The notes beneath the pieces are model-generated. The model was given only the letters and a program-made list of their open reading frames with translations, did not search any database and was not told the origin of the DNA. Below, piece by piece: positions 1 through 18,700 of a stretch of 64,000 nucleotides of DNA. Every line of letters starts with the position of its first letter. The stretch's first letter is position 1. The position numbers were made by a program, and so were the translations under genes. Source of the DNA: Phylloscopus collybita (lineage: Eukaryota; Chordata; Aves; Passeriformes; Phylloscopidae); the NCBI GenBank assembly GCA_027886175.1, contig JAJNNQ010000024.1, positions 33,397,001-33,461,000 of the forward strand. Direction: 5' to 3'.

Positions 1-8347
<8,347 letters not shown>

Positions 8348-8771
8348 GGCGCGGCTCCTGCCGCCCGCCGGCCCGCAGCCCGAGCACCGACACGCCGCTG
8401 CCGAATCAAACTGCACTCAGCAGAGTGTGAACTTACGTGCCAAGGCATTCATTTGTGCGCTGACAATCTAAAATGCAAAGACAGTTCATTAGTTCAGGAT
8501 TTAAACAAAATCCAGGGCCCACAAAAATGGTGGGGCTGTTAATGTCATTAAATTGTTTAATTACAGAATCGTTTCGTGTATTGTTGAGATTGACCGAATT
8601 TTCTTCTGAAGGCTGTCCACAGTCTTGTTACTTAACTTTTCACCTATTGATTATATCAGGAGATTATGTTTTGAATACTTTTATTAGAAAATGACCCAAA
8701 ATTACATTACTGGCTACTGGAATGCAGCCATAAAGTAGCTGATGAGCACAATCAAATGGTAGATACAAAGT

Positions 8772-8796
8772 GGTGGTAAAGTGCTTCTTTAAATAA
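8772..8796 (+). repeat. 25-bp direct repeat, right copy
   Basis: Exact match to 7223-7247. This copy falls in the AAMDC 3' UTR or just at its end, a few bases before the candidate poly(A) signal. Confidence 0.85.
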
Positions 8797-8802
8797 GTTA
8801 AA

Positions 8803-8808
8803 AATAAA
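8803..8808 (+). terminator. AAMDC: Candidate AAMDC poly(A) signal
   Basis: AATAAA within an A-rich 'aaaataaaataaa' context, about 455 bp after the AAMDC stop. It is the first canonical hexamer I noticed downstream. Cleavage site not determined. Confidence 0.5.
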
Positions 8809-10072
8809 ATAAATTAAAAACAAACCCGGAACATACAACTTTACCTCCTGCAGGTGACCTCAGTCAGGGTAATTGTCAATTTATAAACATCCCATAATAG
8901 AGCACTTCTAAATTTTTCATTGAGCCTGAAATGTCAATTGGGTATAAGCATAAAACCTGGGCCTTAAAGAATTTTCTTATTAATTGCAAGAGGATTGAGT
9001 TGTCTAATATGTATCTATTCAGAAGTTCCTATATGCTTAAAATCATCAGAAAGGTGTTACAAAACTAGAGTTTGCAGCATAAAACATTGATCTTCAGGGA
9101 ATCATTCAGAATGTTTGCTAGCAAGGCGCTGCTGACAAGCTGGGGATGCATGTGATAATTGTTATTGGTCATCATTATCTGATAATTTAAATGTTATGCC
9201 AGCAAACATTATTACACTGAAGATTTAAACAGTTCTCTTGGTTGCTCTTCTTGGTGGGCTTCTATCAATATTACCTGCTGTAATTTTTTTTCCCCACCAG
9301 GCTCACCATTTCGTGTTCTGTGCATATTAATTCTGTGTGTATTAATGAAAGTACCAAGATGAAGCTGTAAAAGCCCTGAGGCACTTGGAGCTATCCAAGC
9401 AGTAGTAGAGAGGCTTAGATTGGTAGGAGAGCACAAAAACTTTCCCAAGACGCACAAAATACTATGTACTTTTTCTGGTATTTCCTCTAGTAATCATTTA
9501 GAACCTTTTATCTGATAAAATACAAAGTTGTGTAAAAGCAAAGGGAAAGTGAGTACTTGAAAGTTTTATCTTGCAGTCTCCTAATTACAGTAATGTTTTC
9601 TGTTAGTGTAGCTACATTTGAGGCAGAATCTTACATAACCCAGCAGGAACTGCCTTTCCAGCTGCATCTGTGTTGTCTGACGCAGCAGCTGGTATAATGC
9701 TCATGGTAGCTGCTGTGACATTTTTCTGCATAACTTGCCTGGTGTGAAGGAGAAGGTGAGCTACTGACCCAGAACACTGTGGTCATCCCAAGGGAATGAG
9801 AGCAGAACGAGTTCCAACACGCCCGCAGAGTGTGGAGGCTTTTTGCACTAAATGTTATCTGGTAATGAAGGTGGTTTGACTCTCTTGATTGTGGTCAGGT
9901 ATTTGTGTTATTTTATGAGCTTCTGGGCCTTAAGGCAGCCTCAAATGGGAAAAGGCTGTGCAATGCTTTGGCTGAGAGGACACTGCAGTACTTAAAAAAA
10001 TGGAACCACGTGCATTACACTGTTAGAAGTTGAGCAAACACCTTATCTTTCTCCTCCAGGTCTGTTTCTTCC

Positions 10073-10095
10073 TTTTTTTTTTTTTTTTTTTTTTT
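10073..10095 (+). repeat. Poly-T run (23 bp)
   Basis: An uninterrupted run of T. It has no adjoining retroelement body that I recognise. Confidence 0.9.
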
Positions 10096-11301
10096 GTAAC
10101 ATACTTTCATGTTAATGGAGCACATTAATGGTGATGCCACATTCACCAAAACTGCCTAGCTCAGATCCTGCATTTGAGACAAACGCTGTGGGCTCCTCAT
10201 GCTGCTGCTGCCACATGATCTGTCCTCCCAAAAGGCATGCGGGGAGCAGAGCCCGTTTTGCATTGCCAGGTGACTGAGGTGTATCCTACCCAGCTTTGTG
10301 CTGCAGCCTCTTAATTCTTCCCTTCGTTTGGCAATTGGTAGGATGCAGAAGATTCCACTTCCAAAACGGGGAGCTGCAGTGTGCAAAGGAATGGATTTCT
10401 TTTTTTAAAGGTAAACTGCTAAGTCTCACCACCACCAGTACAACACTTTGGTGTCAATAAGGAGATTATCTGCTGCAAGTCTTTTCCATCCACGTCTTCT
10501 CCTGCTGGTCTCGTCACAGCTTCCTGAGTCAGCACTGTCAGTTCCCACAACAGCATCTGTTCCACTTGGGCTGCTCCAGTCACTGAAAGCCCGATTTCCT
10601 TCTTGGTGCCTGAAATTGCTTTGCTAGATGGTGGAAGCAGCTGGGATTGATTCATCAAAAAATTCCAGCAGAGCTCAAACTGGTATCTTTGTTAAATTGC
10701 TGCTTTCAGCTAGAGCCATAAATAATTTGTTAAAAGTACGGGCTCATAGCCCAAATCATGGGAATGCACTTTTATAGGCCAGGATTTCTCACATACACCA
10801 CTGCTCTGCCTCCCACCAGGAAAACGATCTCCCAGTAGGCAGTGAACTCCCACCCTGACGCTGAAATTAAAGCCGAGCTGTGGCTGGGCTGGGAGCCAGG
10901 AAGATTCCACCCCAGCTGCTCTGCCGCCGAGTGGGTCAGTCCCCAGCCTTTATCTTTGTGAAGCAGCATGTGTGAGCTGGCAGCCAGGAGAAACAGGCCA
11001 TAAAAGGCTCACAGACACCAAATGCAACATGACCAGCATTTTTAAGGGACATTGGGCAGCATTTGTGCAAAGCCTGGCATCCACAAGCCTTAAAACTTTG
11101 TATTTTGAAGTCCTGCTGATACCGCATTAGCAAACTGTATAGTAAAAAGACAGCCTTTTCTGCATTCCCAGTGCCTGTTATTAAGAACAAAATGGAAGAT
11201 GCCAGTCAAATAAGATGAAAAACATGGTTGTAACTTAGACAAGCAAGATAGGATTCCAGAGGAAAATCCATCTCTGTGAGCTTGAACCCAAGATGACCAG
11301 T

Positions 11302-11706
11302 ATGAGGAGTGGCCTGAGGGAGCTGGGGGTGTTTAGCCTGGAGAAAAGGAGGCTCAGGAGGGACCTTACCACTCTCTAGAATTGCCTGAAAGGAGATTGT
11401 AGCCAGTGAGGCGCCAGTAGCAAGTGACAGGACAAGAAGAAACAGACTCAAGTTGCAGCAGAGGAGGTTTAGATTGGATATTAGGAAAAAATCTCTTTCC
11501 CAGCAGTGTTGCCAGGCTTTGGAACAGGCTACCCAGGGAAGTGGTGGAGTCATCATCCCTGGCAGTGTTCAAAAGGCATGTGGATGTGGCACCTGGGGCC
11601 ATGGCTTAATGTGGGTGAGGTAGTGCTGGGTTTAGGGTTGGACTCCATGATCTTAGAGATCTTAGATATCTTAGAGGTCTTTTCCAACCTAAATGATTCA
11701 GTGATG
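11302..11706 (+). mobile_element. CR1 LINE fragment
   Basis: Contains 'ctgagggagctgggggtgtt', 'agcctggagaaaaggaggct', 'ttagattggatattaggaaa', 'gaagtggtggagtcatcatc' and a decayed 3' end 'ccaacctaaatgattcagtg'. Typical 5'-truncated CR1. Confidence 0.85.
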
Positions 11707-12759
11707 TCATGCAGTCCTCTGTTTTTTCATCTTCCCAAGAACTTGCTTTGCACTTTTTCCAGTGAGTGTCCTTGCCCCACCCATTTACTTTTTTTTGTCC
11801 TTTTTAAAAGGTGAAAGCCACACCAGGTCTGAGTTTGTCTCGTAAGCTCCAACACTGTTCCCAATACACTTATGCATTGTTTTATGAGCTCTTGACTCAG
11901 TAATTGAATTATTTACTTCCAATAATGAATTTCAGTGGACTTCAGCAATCTGGATATGAATTTCCCACATACACAGATGCCTTATGTAAGTTAGATCCAG
12001 AAAGTTAATGGTAAATAGGACAACACATTTTCAAACCACTAAGCTTGACCTCTTTCATGTGAGGTCGGCATTCTCCTTGTTCTGCCAGATTCTTTTCCCT
12101 CTTGCTTCTGTCTAACTAGGAGATACAATGCAGAGGTGAGGGATGTATGAATATTGTTGGTTCTTAGCAAATTATCTGCCCTTCCTTCTAGATTGCTCAA
12201 TCTCCCTGTGGCTGCAGCTGTACTGGCACACTGTTCCTACACTTGGAACTGTCTGAGAGAACAGAAACTCCCCATACTTGGGTGACTGTCATCTGAAGTC
12301 CTCTGTTCCCCCTTCAACAGAGATGAAAGATGCAAATTATCTTTGTGCGTGACTAGAGCCCTTTGTTTTCCTTTTCATTCTGAGATCAATCATCTTACAG
12401 GCTATTGCAGTGCAGAAGCCCAACAATTACCCAGAATTAAAGGACAACGGGTCAATGGCATGAATGCCTCTGAGACAACACAAAGAGCATGAACTCTGGT
12501 GTTTTGAGAGCAGAAAAACCTTAATGTCTTAAACCTGGGGATGGGAAAAAAAAAGTCAACATCTGGATTTCAGCAACTAAAATAACCCTCGCTTTTTATA
12601 CAAAATTCTTTTCCAATTCCCCATATGTTTGAACAGGGTTTGAAATGGGCAGTCCCATACACATATACAGGCTGAGTGGAGAGTGGATTGAGAGCAGCCC
12701 TAAGGTGCAACACCATGGGGATGTTGGTGGGTGAGCAGCTCAACATGACTCAACAGTGT

Positions 12760-13150
12760 GCCCTGGCAGCCCAAAGGACTCAGCTGACTTTCTGGGCTGC
12801 ATCTGGGCAGCAGGGAAAGGGAGGGGATTCTCCCCCTCTGCTCTGGTGAGACCCCACCTGTAGTGCTGCATCCAGCTCTGGGGCCCCCAATGTATGGATG
12901 CTGACATACAGAGCAAGTCCAGAGAAGACCATGAAAACACTGAAAGGGCTGAAGCACTTCTGCTGTGGAAACAGGCTGAGAGAGTTGGGATTGTTCAGCC
13001 TGGAGAAGAGAAGGCTCTGGGGAAACCTGAGAGCTCCTTCCAGTACCTGAAGGAGTTACAAGAGCTGGAAGGGGACTCTTGACAAGGGCATGAAGTGATA
13101 GGACCAGACCAGGTGTTAACCTGAAAGAGGGAAGGTTTATATTAGATGTT
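12760..13150 (+). mobile_element. CR1 LINE fragment
   Basis: Contains 'ctggcagcccaaaggactc', 'accccacctgtagtgctgca', 'gcctggagaagagaaggctc' and 'ggaaggtttatattagatgt'. It stops before the usual CR1 3' end, so both ends are truncated. Boundaries approximate. Confidence 0.75.
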
Positions 13151-14913
13151 GAATTAATCATCTGCTTGCACAGGTGAAACTGAAGGAGGAAAGGAGAAGC
13201 TGTGATTTCTTCCATGATCCAAAACAGGAATGAGAGAAAAACCCGCAGAAGAGAAGCCAACTGCAGAATGCTCTCATTAGCAGATTGGAAATGTTCATAG
13301 CAGACTTACATTTTCAGCTTGTTTTAGGCATCTTGAAATTACAGATGGAAAAACTTTTCCACAGCCCTGCAGTATTTGATTCTCAATGGCAATACAGAAG
13401 GCACTCACTCTTTGCCTAGTATGTTATATGGAAGGGAGTCAGGGACAGCATGAGTGGAACAGAATAGTAGAAATTTGATCCAATACTTAGCAAAAGAAAA
13501 GATGCCAAAATTTTGATATTGAAAATATCTGCTGTGCCTACCACATCATCCATTGTGGTCTGGAGCCTATGGACACCATCTAAATTAGAAATACTACTGA
13601 AATGACAAACTGCACGGAATACTGGTGAAGTGCAAAAATGAGAGGAAGAAAAAGGAAAAAGTCTGTAATAAGCTCACTGAACTTGTCAAATATCTGCCCA
13701 GACACAGCTTCCTAATGAGAGATACATCAACCCTGTCTGCTGGGAACTGAACTGAGGATGCCAAAGACAAGTCAGATGATAACAACTCGGCTACCAGAAG
13801 GGCAGGAGATTTTCAAAGAAGTGCCCTAAAGGTGAAACACCAAAAAACAGTTTGTAAGAGCAGAAGCACTAAGAAAGTAAATTTAATTCAAGAATACCTA
13901 AAGCAGCAGTGAAGTTTTATGGTTATGAGTCTTTGGGCTACAACTTACCAGTGCTAAAAAATTAAAATCACAAAAAACATGCAGTGATCTTATTAGCCAA
14001 GGACCATGCAGGCATCCATGTTCACTCATATTATAAAAAAGAAACAGAATAGCATGAGTTTTCCAATTTTATTGTAGGAAAGCATGTAAGGAGTTATTTA
14101 CACTAAATACAACTGCGAAGTATTTCTTCACTGTTTTGTTTACTTGCTAAAAATAAAAAAGAAAAAACCTCATCTGATTCATGAACACAGGCAACATTTG
14201 GCCGCTGCACTAGAATGTTTCACATATTAGGTCCTCCTAAAAAATCTTACCAAAGGATTGCTACAAATCACACTGGGTACCTCAGTCTGCTAAGCCTGGC
14301 ACACAGAAGCAATGCAGACACACTTGCTGACAGGAATTCCAGATGTATCATGTTTTAACTAAATTCTTGTCCCTCTGTTCTCCCAGCTCACCTCCAGAGG
14401 GGAACACTGACAAGCTGCCCAACTGCTGAACAGAGCATGTTCAGCTAGTTCAACTGACAAGAAAGATTTTGAGTGCCAAAAGTGCTGCTGAATTGAAAAC
14501 CATACATTTTCACATCCCACTAAGGCTGGTTCAGACCAGGATCATCACACAGAAACAGATCCTGTAAAACTTAGTGAGTTGTGGTCATGAATCTTCCAAC
14601 TGGTACTTAATCTCATTGTTCCTCAAGCTGCACAAAGGTGCAACAGGAGACAAACTGCTTTGTTGCTGTAGCTCAGTTAAACTCCATGTCCTGCTGACTG
14701 AAGTTCTGCCATGTGCACAAACAGGTTCCTCCTGCCCCTGCACCATGTGCCCTCCTCAGTGCTGGACCAGCTTCAGTACAGCTGCAGAAGATGTAGAACA
14801 GCAATTGGCAATTTCCTTCCTAGGTGCTGTTCCCACACAAGAACCAATAGTACTTATTATTTTTTTTCTGCAAAGAAATTAGGTACCACTGCACAAATGC
14901 AAGGTTTAGACAT

Positions 14914-15080
14914 TAAAAAAAAAACAAAACCAAAACCAACAAACCCCCCCCCCAAAAAAAAACCAAAAAAAACCCCAAAAACAAAACAAAACAAAACCAC
15001 AAAAAAAACCCCAAAAACCAACAAACAAAAAAACCCAACCCACAAACAAAAAACCCCAAAACACCAAACCCAAAAAACCT
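14914..15080 (-). repeat. A/C-only low-complexity tract (G/T-rich on - strand)
   Basis: About 165 bp made almost entirely of A and C on the + strand, with runs such as C10 and repeated aaaaccccaaaaac-like units. On the - strand, the INTS4 sense strand, it is G/T only with many GGGG/TTTT blocks. It begins about 330 bp beyond the INTS4 poly(A) signal. The open frames through it (14711-15229 + and 14857-15341 -) are composition artefacts. Confidence 0.85.
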
Positions 15081-15407
15081 CAGAAATAAACCAACAATCC
15101 CCCAACAAAATGCTGAACTCTTCAGCTTCACTTCAGAGTACTGTAAAAATAACATTGATTTATGTGCCCAAGCATTTACATAGTAAATACCTAGCAGAAA
15201 ACCTAGGGGCCATGGAGAAAGACTTTTGATAGGTAAAAAACTGAAGGTACAGCCCAGTGAAATTACTGCTGGAATGCTGATTGAGAACTGTCCTGTTTCT
15301 GTTGGGTCAATATAGAAAAACCCGTATTTTCTTGAAACCACTCCTAACTAGCTGAGTAACTCCTGTATTTGCCTGCTGTTTAAGAGACCAACTGTTCTTT
15401 GGCAGCT

Positions 15408-15413
15408 TTATTT
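15408..15413 (-). terminator. INTS4: Candidate INTS4 poly(A) signal
   Basis: TTTATT on +, that is AATAAA on the - strand, 134 bp downstream of the INTS4 stop codon. It is the first canonical hexamer in the sense direction and implies a short 3' UTR of roughly 155-170 nt. Confidence 0.65.
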
Positions 15414-15470
15414 TGACATCTGACTCCCTTTATGCATGGTAAAGGCTGTTTTGGCTTGGTTTGCTATCTT

Positions 15471-15517
15471 GTTTGTTGGGTTATATGAAAATCTTGTTTT
15501 CATGTAACCCAACAAAC
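15471..15517 (-). repeat. Inverted repeat / hairpin in INTS4 3' UTR
   Basis: Arms 15471-15491 and 15497-15517 (21 bp each) are complementary except at one position, separated by a 5-base loop (tcttg). In + strand RNA the odd pair is U-G, whereas in INTS4 mRNA it becomes an A-C mismatch. It lies between the INTS4 stop (15547) and its poly(A) signal (15408). Confidence 0.9.
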
Positions 15518-15546
15518 CCCATAAATAGGTTTTTCAGTGCCAGCCT

Positions 15547-15740
15547 TCACCGCCTGGCAGGTTTGGGCATTATATAGACTTTGACAGGCTTGCTGAAGGG
15601 GATGGTCCCCTCTATGCCATTTTCAGAGGGTGGGAGAGCCTCCAAGCTCTCACTCCAGGTAGATTTAGGGATTCTGGTAGATGCTTTGCTCCTGTTGGAA
15701 TTGTAAGCCAGCAGCAATCGCACTTCAATCTGACATGGCT
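15547..15740 (-). CDS. INTS4: INTS4 exon 23 (terminal coding)
   Basis: 194 bp after acceptor 'ttctctgcag'. Reads (E)[15 protein letters not shown], then a variable serine-rich segment, then [15 protein letters not shown] and IMPKPARR with stop TGA (15547-15549). Confidence 0.96.
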
Positions 15741-18700
15741 CTGCAGAGAAAAAAAAATAGAACAATCCAAATGTGATTGTCATTGCACAGTGAACAATCA
15801 ACATCAAATGAATTTTAATTTCATGTATGCTGGGTATGTACAGAGCTGTTCTGGAGTGACCAGAATCCAGTCTAGAAACAGAATCCAGTCTGAAAACAAG
15901 CCTTTGGCATTACACTCAGCACAGCAGAACTAAGGACTGTTCTAGGTTTATTCCCCTCTCCCTTTGTCATCACTCAAAAAACCTTACCACTAACTTGCAA
16001 CATTCCAAAGTAACTGTTGGAAAGTAACTCCAATGAAATAATAACAATCATTAAAACCCCCACAGAACTAGCAGGCCCTGCTCACTGTATTTATGTCAGG
16101 ATCAATCTATATGGCATCTGGTAAGACTTGTGGCACAGGACATTACTTGAAGATTCTCTCTGGTTGGAAGTTTTCGCACACCAGACAGCCTCTTTCTCTC
16201 TTTCACCAACTATGCAGCTGGGCAGAGTAAGCTTCCTAATACTGTCCATAGGATGATTTCACTTTACTCTTCTCACAGTGGTCATAACAGAACTGGAGTT
16301 TCAATATACATAGTATTACCCTGGACTTACATACCCAACAAAATTCTCCTTTCTAGAGTGAAAACCAGATTTGTTTAGGTTTTCTTTACAAACTGTACTA
16401 GTTTGGGCTGGGATAAAGCTAATTTTCCTTCATATTAGCTCACAGGATGCCTTGTTTTGGATTTGTGACCAAAATGGTGTCGCTAACACAGGGATCTTGT
16501 AGCTATTGCTGCACAGTGTAATACCCATGAGTTTTCTCACATTGCCCTTCTGATCCTCTACCTGTCCCACTGGGGAGTGAGCACCAGGTGGTGTGCAGGA
16601 CTTAACTGTATAACCAGGGATAACCCCTAACAGGACCACAATAATGAAACCTCAATGAAACCCGCTGAAAGCCACAGGATTTTAAGATGCCATGTCCACA
16701 ACTGCAGGTGGTCTCCAGCTGAGACATCATCAGCACCAGACAGAACACAAGAAATAAGCCTTTTGCAGTTACTCCACACTTCAGCCAACACCTCCCTGAG
16801 CTCATCTTTTCATCACTCCACCAACTCTTATTTGCAGCCTGCAGTCACCTCTTTCACTTCTGCTCTATACCTGGAAGTTAATCAGTGCTTTGCACTTGGG
16901 CATTCTCCTTCCCAAGCACACTCTTTCTACTGGCCTTTAATGAATTTCACTGTCTTGAATTAAGGCAATTTCTCCACTTTGAATTCTGACTCTGTTTCCT
17001 GAGCCCCTCCCAGCTGAGTGTCTTCCCTCTGTTTAGTATGGCTAAGTGCCAGTGCCAAAGTTAATGATTAAAATAATGCACAGAGGAAACACCAGAACAG
17101 AATTCCTCAGGGCCATGCTTCCAATGCCCTTCCAGTGAACACTGCAGAAATACAAATAAGGACTTCAGCTCCCTCTGGTGAAGTAATAGGATCAACCCTT
17201 AAACCCAGATATTTCCAGTCCTAGAAACAGTAACACGTCTTCTTCTCCAAAACAAAAACAAAGCAGGATGAGTGAGTAGACCAGGGCAGTACTATATATA
17301 AAAAAAAAAAAAATCTGTGAAGGACCACAGCAATAAACACAATTCTGTTGGTTAAAAAAACCCCAACAAATCCAATGAAAAATTGGTCAGAAAAAAAAAA
17401 CCTTTCAGAGGAAATCCCCATATTTGAATAAAGGTGAAGGGATTAAAAGAAAACAGGACAAAAGGACCTGCAAATGAAATACACTCTGCTTTTGCTGTTT
17501 GAAGTCCACAAATCAGTTAACGAAGTGCTTCCATGGGGAGGTGAGAACAGCAGCTGAGACTGAAGGCAAATGTTGGAATCACATCATCAGAGCTAAAGAG
17601 GGGGGTTTTAGGGCATTTAAAGGGTGAAAGTTGAACCAGCAATGAAATTGTACTGCTGTACTGTTCTCTGCCACGCTCAGGTACCTGTGAGACCCCAAAC
17701 AGTGACTTACAAGGAGTCAGGTTACTGTGATCCCTTGCCTTTACCTGAGGATGCAGACCTGGCACTGAGAGCTGACTCTGCTCTGCACACAGGTAGGTGA
17801 CCTCACCTTGAACACAGCTCTCATGTGAAGGCTCCCAGGGCTCTCCCAAGACAGCAGCCCCTCTATTTCCCTACAGAGCAGCAGTGCCTGATAAACAGGG
17901 AGCTCTGACTGCCCAAAGACCTGATCAACCCCAAGGGCAGCACCAAGCACAGCTGCAGACTCCAGGATCCCCAGAGCCCCCCAGACTGTGGGTATGTAAC
18001 TTGTGCCTAATCCAAGTGCAGGCACACAGCCAGGTTACCGTGTACCATGAACGTTACCTGTCCAGGCTGTGTGCGAGAGGTAAACCTGAGTTATCAGCCT
18101 GTGCCTCCCAGGGCCGGGATTGCGGAAGTCGGCTGGTTTAGGGTGGATTAGCTGGGCTTGTCCATCCGGATACAACACCTAGAGGGGAACAAAAAAAAAG
18201 AAAGAAAAAAACCAACAAAGGCATGACAACTGCACTGGGGATCTGCACAGTGGAAGAGTGCATCACTTGGCTGTTTTCTGTTTCAGTTAGGAAGGGAGGA
18301 CAAGCAGGCTTTAGCTTGGAGGCAGGAGTTCAGTTGCCCTGGATGTAACAGCCACATGCTGCCATTCAAACCCACAGCACAGGTGGAAAAAGGCCACACT
18401 GACATCAGCTTCTTCCTCTGCATTGTAACTGAGGCTTTTGTTCCTTTGTTAAGCAGTGATGCTGCATATTTTACTTGGATCATACCACTCCCACCTCTGC
18501 AGCTGCATCTGAAACTAGTGATTCAGCAGCAGGAAGAAAACCTGGAAATAGAGAGCCAAGAGCCTGCGTATTTTTGTGCCACTCGGAACAACTTCTTTTG
18601 CTCCTCCCCCTCCCACTAGAGCAGCAGGAAGCTTTATTGGTGCTCATGTCCACCACATGCACAATGCACATGGAAGCACAGAATGACATCCAAGTGCTCA

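Larger units (their letters stand above)
8811..15400. other. Convergent intergenic region AAMDC/INTS4
   Basis: About 6.6 kb between the two 3' ends. It holds CR1 fragments at about 11302-11706 and 12760-13150, a poly-T run at 10073-10095 and the A/C-only tract at 14914-15080. No open frame looks coding, and I see no RNA gene. Confidence 0.75.

Noticed and set aside
14711..15341. Long frames on both strands (172 and 142 codons)
   Set aside because: They exist because the A/C-only tract cannot form stop codons on + and few on -; low-complexity K/P/T- and F/G/V-rich peptides.
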